Shown here: positions 63,171-64,000 of the stretch, one piece after another
Layout: each line of letters opens with the position of its first letter
Position numbering within the stretch: position 1 is the first letter of the stretch
Assembly (NCBI RefSeq): GCF_030929615.1
Contig: NZ_JAVFVU010000030.1
Span: 1 to 64,000, forward strand
DNA from: Dyadobacter sp. LHD-138
GTDB taxonomy: Bacteria; Bacteroidota; Bacteroidia; Cytophagales; Spirosomataceae
Reading direction: 5' to 3'
Length of the DNA stretch: 64,000 nucleotides
Notes under the pieces: generated by a model
The model's database searches: none
The model's input: only the letters and a program-made list of their open reading frames with translations
Told to the model about the DNA's origin: nothing
Translations under genes and position numbers: made by a program

Positions 63171-63204
63171 AAAAGCGTTGTGCGTTATCACAGCGCTTTT
63201 TTTT
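63171..63204 (+). terminator. Rho-independent terminator after the HesB gene
   Basis: Stem AAAAGCGTTGTG (63171-63182) pairs with CACAGCGCTTTT (63189-63200) with one G-U pair, followed by further T. Confidence 0.92.
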
Positions 63205-63405
63205 GTTTATGCCCAATCAAAAAAGGCGTCGGGTAGTATATTTTCCTTATTTTATTGTTTTTTTGTGCACGGAAAAAGTTAGGCTTTAAATGATGTTGTT
63301 TTAGATTATTCTGGTAATTCAGCAATGAAGCCCAACAGCCGAGAGTCCGCCGGTAACATTGATGGACCGTTTTCGATTTTCAACTTTCAACTTTAATCTA
63401 AATTA

Positions 63406-64000
63406 ATGAAACCAACTCTTTTAATTTTGGCTGCCGGGATCGGAAGCCGTTATGGAGGTATAAAGCAACTTGACCAGTTTGGTCCCAATGGAGAAACCAT
63501 TATTGATTATTCATTATATGATGCCATTCGCAGCGGTTTTGGCAAAGTAGTATTTATAGTCCGGAAAGAAATAAAAGATGAAGCCGAAGCTTTATTTGCT
63601 CCGAAGTTAAAAGGAAAGATTGATTACGATTTTGCCATTCAGGGTGTTCAGTCTTACGTACCCGAAGATCTTGGAACGATTGAACGCGTAAAACCCTGGG
63701 GGACCGGTCACGCAACCTTGTGCGCCTGGGAGCAGACAGACACGCCTTTTGCCGTAATCAATGCGGATGATTTTTATGGACAGGGAGCGTTCGCTACCAT
63801 GGCTGAATTTTTGAGCACGGATACCAATGATAAGCAGCATGCGATGATTGGCTACGAATTGAAAAGAACACTTTCAGAAAACGGAACGGTTTCCAGAGGT
63901 GTTTGTATTGAAAGAGAAGATCAGAATTTGTCGTCAGTGGTGGAAAGGACGAAAATATTCGAGGAAAACGGGACGATCTATTTTGAGGAAGAAGGCGAGA
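63406..64000 (+). CDS. Sugar nucleotidyltransferase-like protein (partial, cut by window end)
   Basis: The frame opens with ATG 63406 and is open to the last base (198 codons visible). The N-terminus LLILAAGIGSRYGGIKQLDQF is the nucleotide-binding signature of NTP transferases (GxGxR...K pattern), and AVINADDFYG holds the metal-binding Asp pair. PWGTGHATLCAWE is another family stretch. It is related to glucose-1-phosphate nucleotidyltransferases but belongs to a Bacteroidota subgroup with unknown substrate. The C-terminus lies outside the window. The upstream 200 bp after the terminator hold no gene. Confidence 0.85.
   Translation, partial: MKPTLLILAAGIGSRYGGIKQLDQFGPNGETIIDYSLYDAIRSGFGKVVFIVRKEIKDEAEALFAPKLKGKIDYDFAIQGVQSYVPEDLGTIERVKPWGTGHATLCAWEQTDTPFAVINADDFYGQGAFATMAEFLSTDTNDKQHAMIGYELKRTLSENGTVSRGVCIEREDQNLSSVVERTKIFEENGTIYFEEEGE

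Overview
The window looks like chromosome from a member of the Bacteroidota, most likely order Cytophagales and close to Dyadobacter/Spirosoma. The evidence is a SusC/SusD pair, a type IX secretion C-terminal sorting domain on a large glycosidase, many hydrolases with signal peptides or lipoboxes, weak Shine-Dalgarno sequences, and several upstream sites matching the Bacteroidota -7 consensus TAnnTTTG. The genus is an inference from gene content and protein style; no search was run.

Layout. 1-160: end of an rRNA operon (5S gene plus terminator). 268-9000: mostly minus-strand genes, including a PAS/LuxR regulator, YjbQ, a secreted amidohydrolase, an ankyrin protein, an AraC regulator and a 1139-residue multimodular glycosidase. 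9100-24400: housekeeping and accessory genes, including an ASCH-like protein, a macrodomain protein, an MFS exporter, esterases, a DUF898/M48/SHOCT trio, an LpxR-like protein, a phytoene-desaturase-like flavoprotein, a formylglycine-generating enzyme, YceI and a secreted GH130-like protein.

25030-37617 is the most coherent accessory region. It is a plus-strand run of a DUF1080 (3-keto-disaccharide hydrolase family) protein, a D-psicose/tagatose-3-epimerase-like enzyme, two more TIM-barrel isomerase/epimerase-like enzymes, an alpha/beta hydrolase, a DUF4432 aldose-epimerase-like protein, a double-cupin isomerase-like protein, a Gfo/Idh/MocA oxidoreductase and a complete ribose-type ABC importer (ATPase, permease, binding lipoprotein). 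This looks like an uptake and oxidation/isomerisation route for a sugar, polyol or keto-glycoside of unknown identity. A single-domain Y1 (IS200/REP-associated) transposase sits between the enzymes and the transporter. It is bracketed by long palindromic repeats, and a related repeat lies 6.6 kb upstream inside the same cluster.

38082-46731 holds a DUF4136 lipoprotein and, facing it, a TolC-RND efflux operon in which the RND pump and its periplasmic adaptor form one 1463-codon reading frame. A divergent two-component system probably controls it. 46756-51898 holds an orphan HigA-type N-terminal domain protein, a thioredoxin-fold protein without its cysteines and a fused FAD/Fe-S dehydrogenase. 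52116-57608 holds a small outer-membrane-like protein and a SusCD pair. After an extremely AT-rich gap come thrA and thrB (no thrC in view), a phytanoyl-CoA-dioxygenase-like enzyme, a HesB/IscA protein and the start of a sugar nucleotidyltransferase cut by the window edge.

No CRISPR array, tRNA, prophage or integrase was seen.
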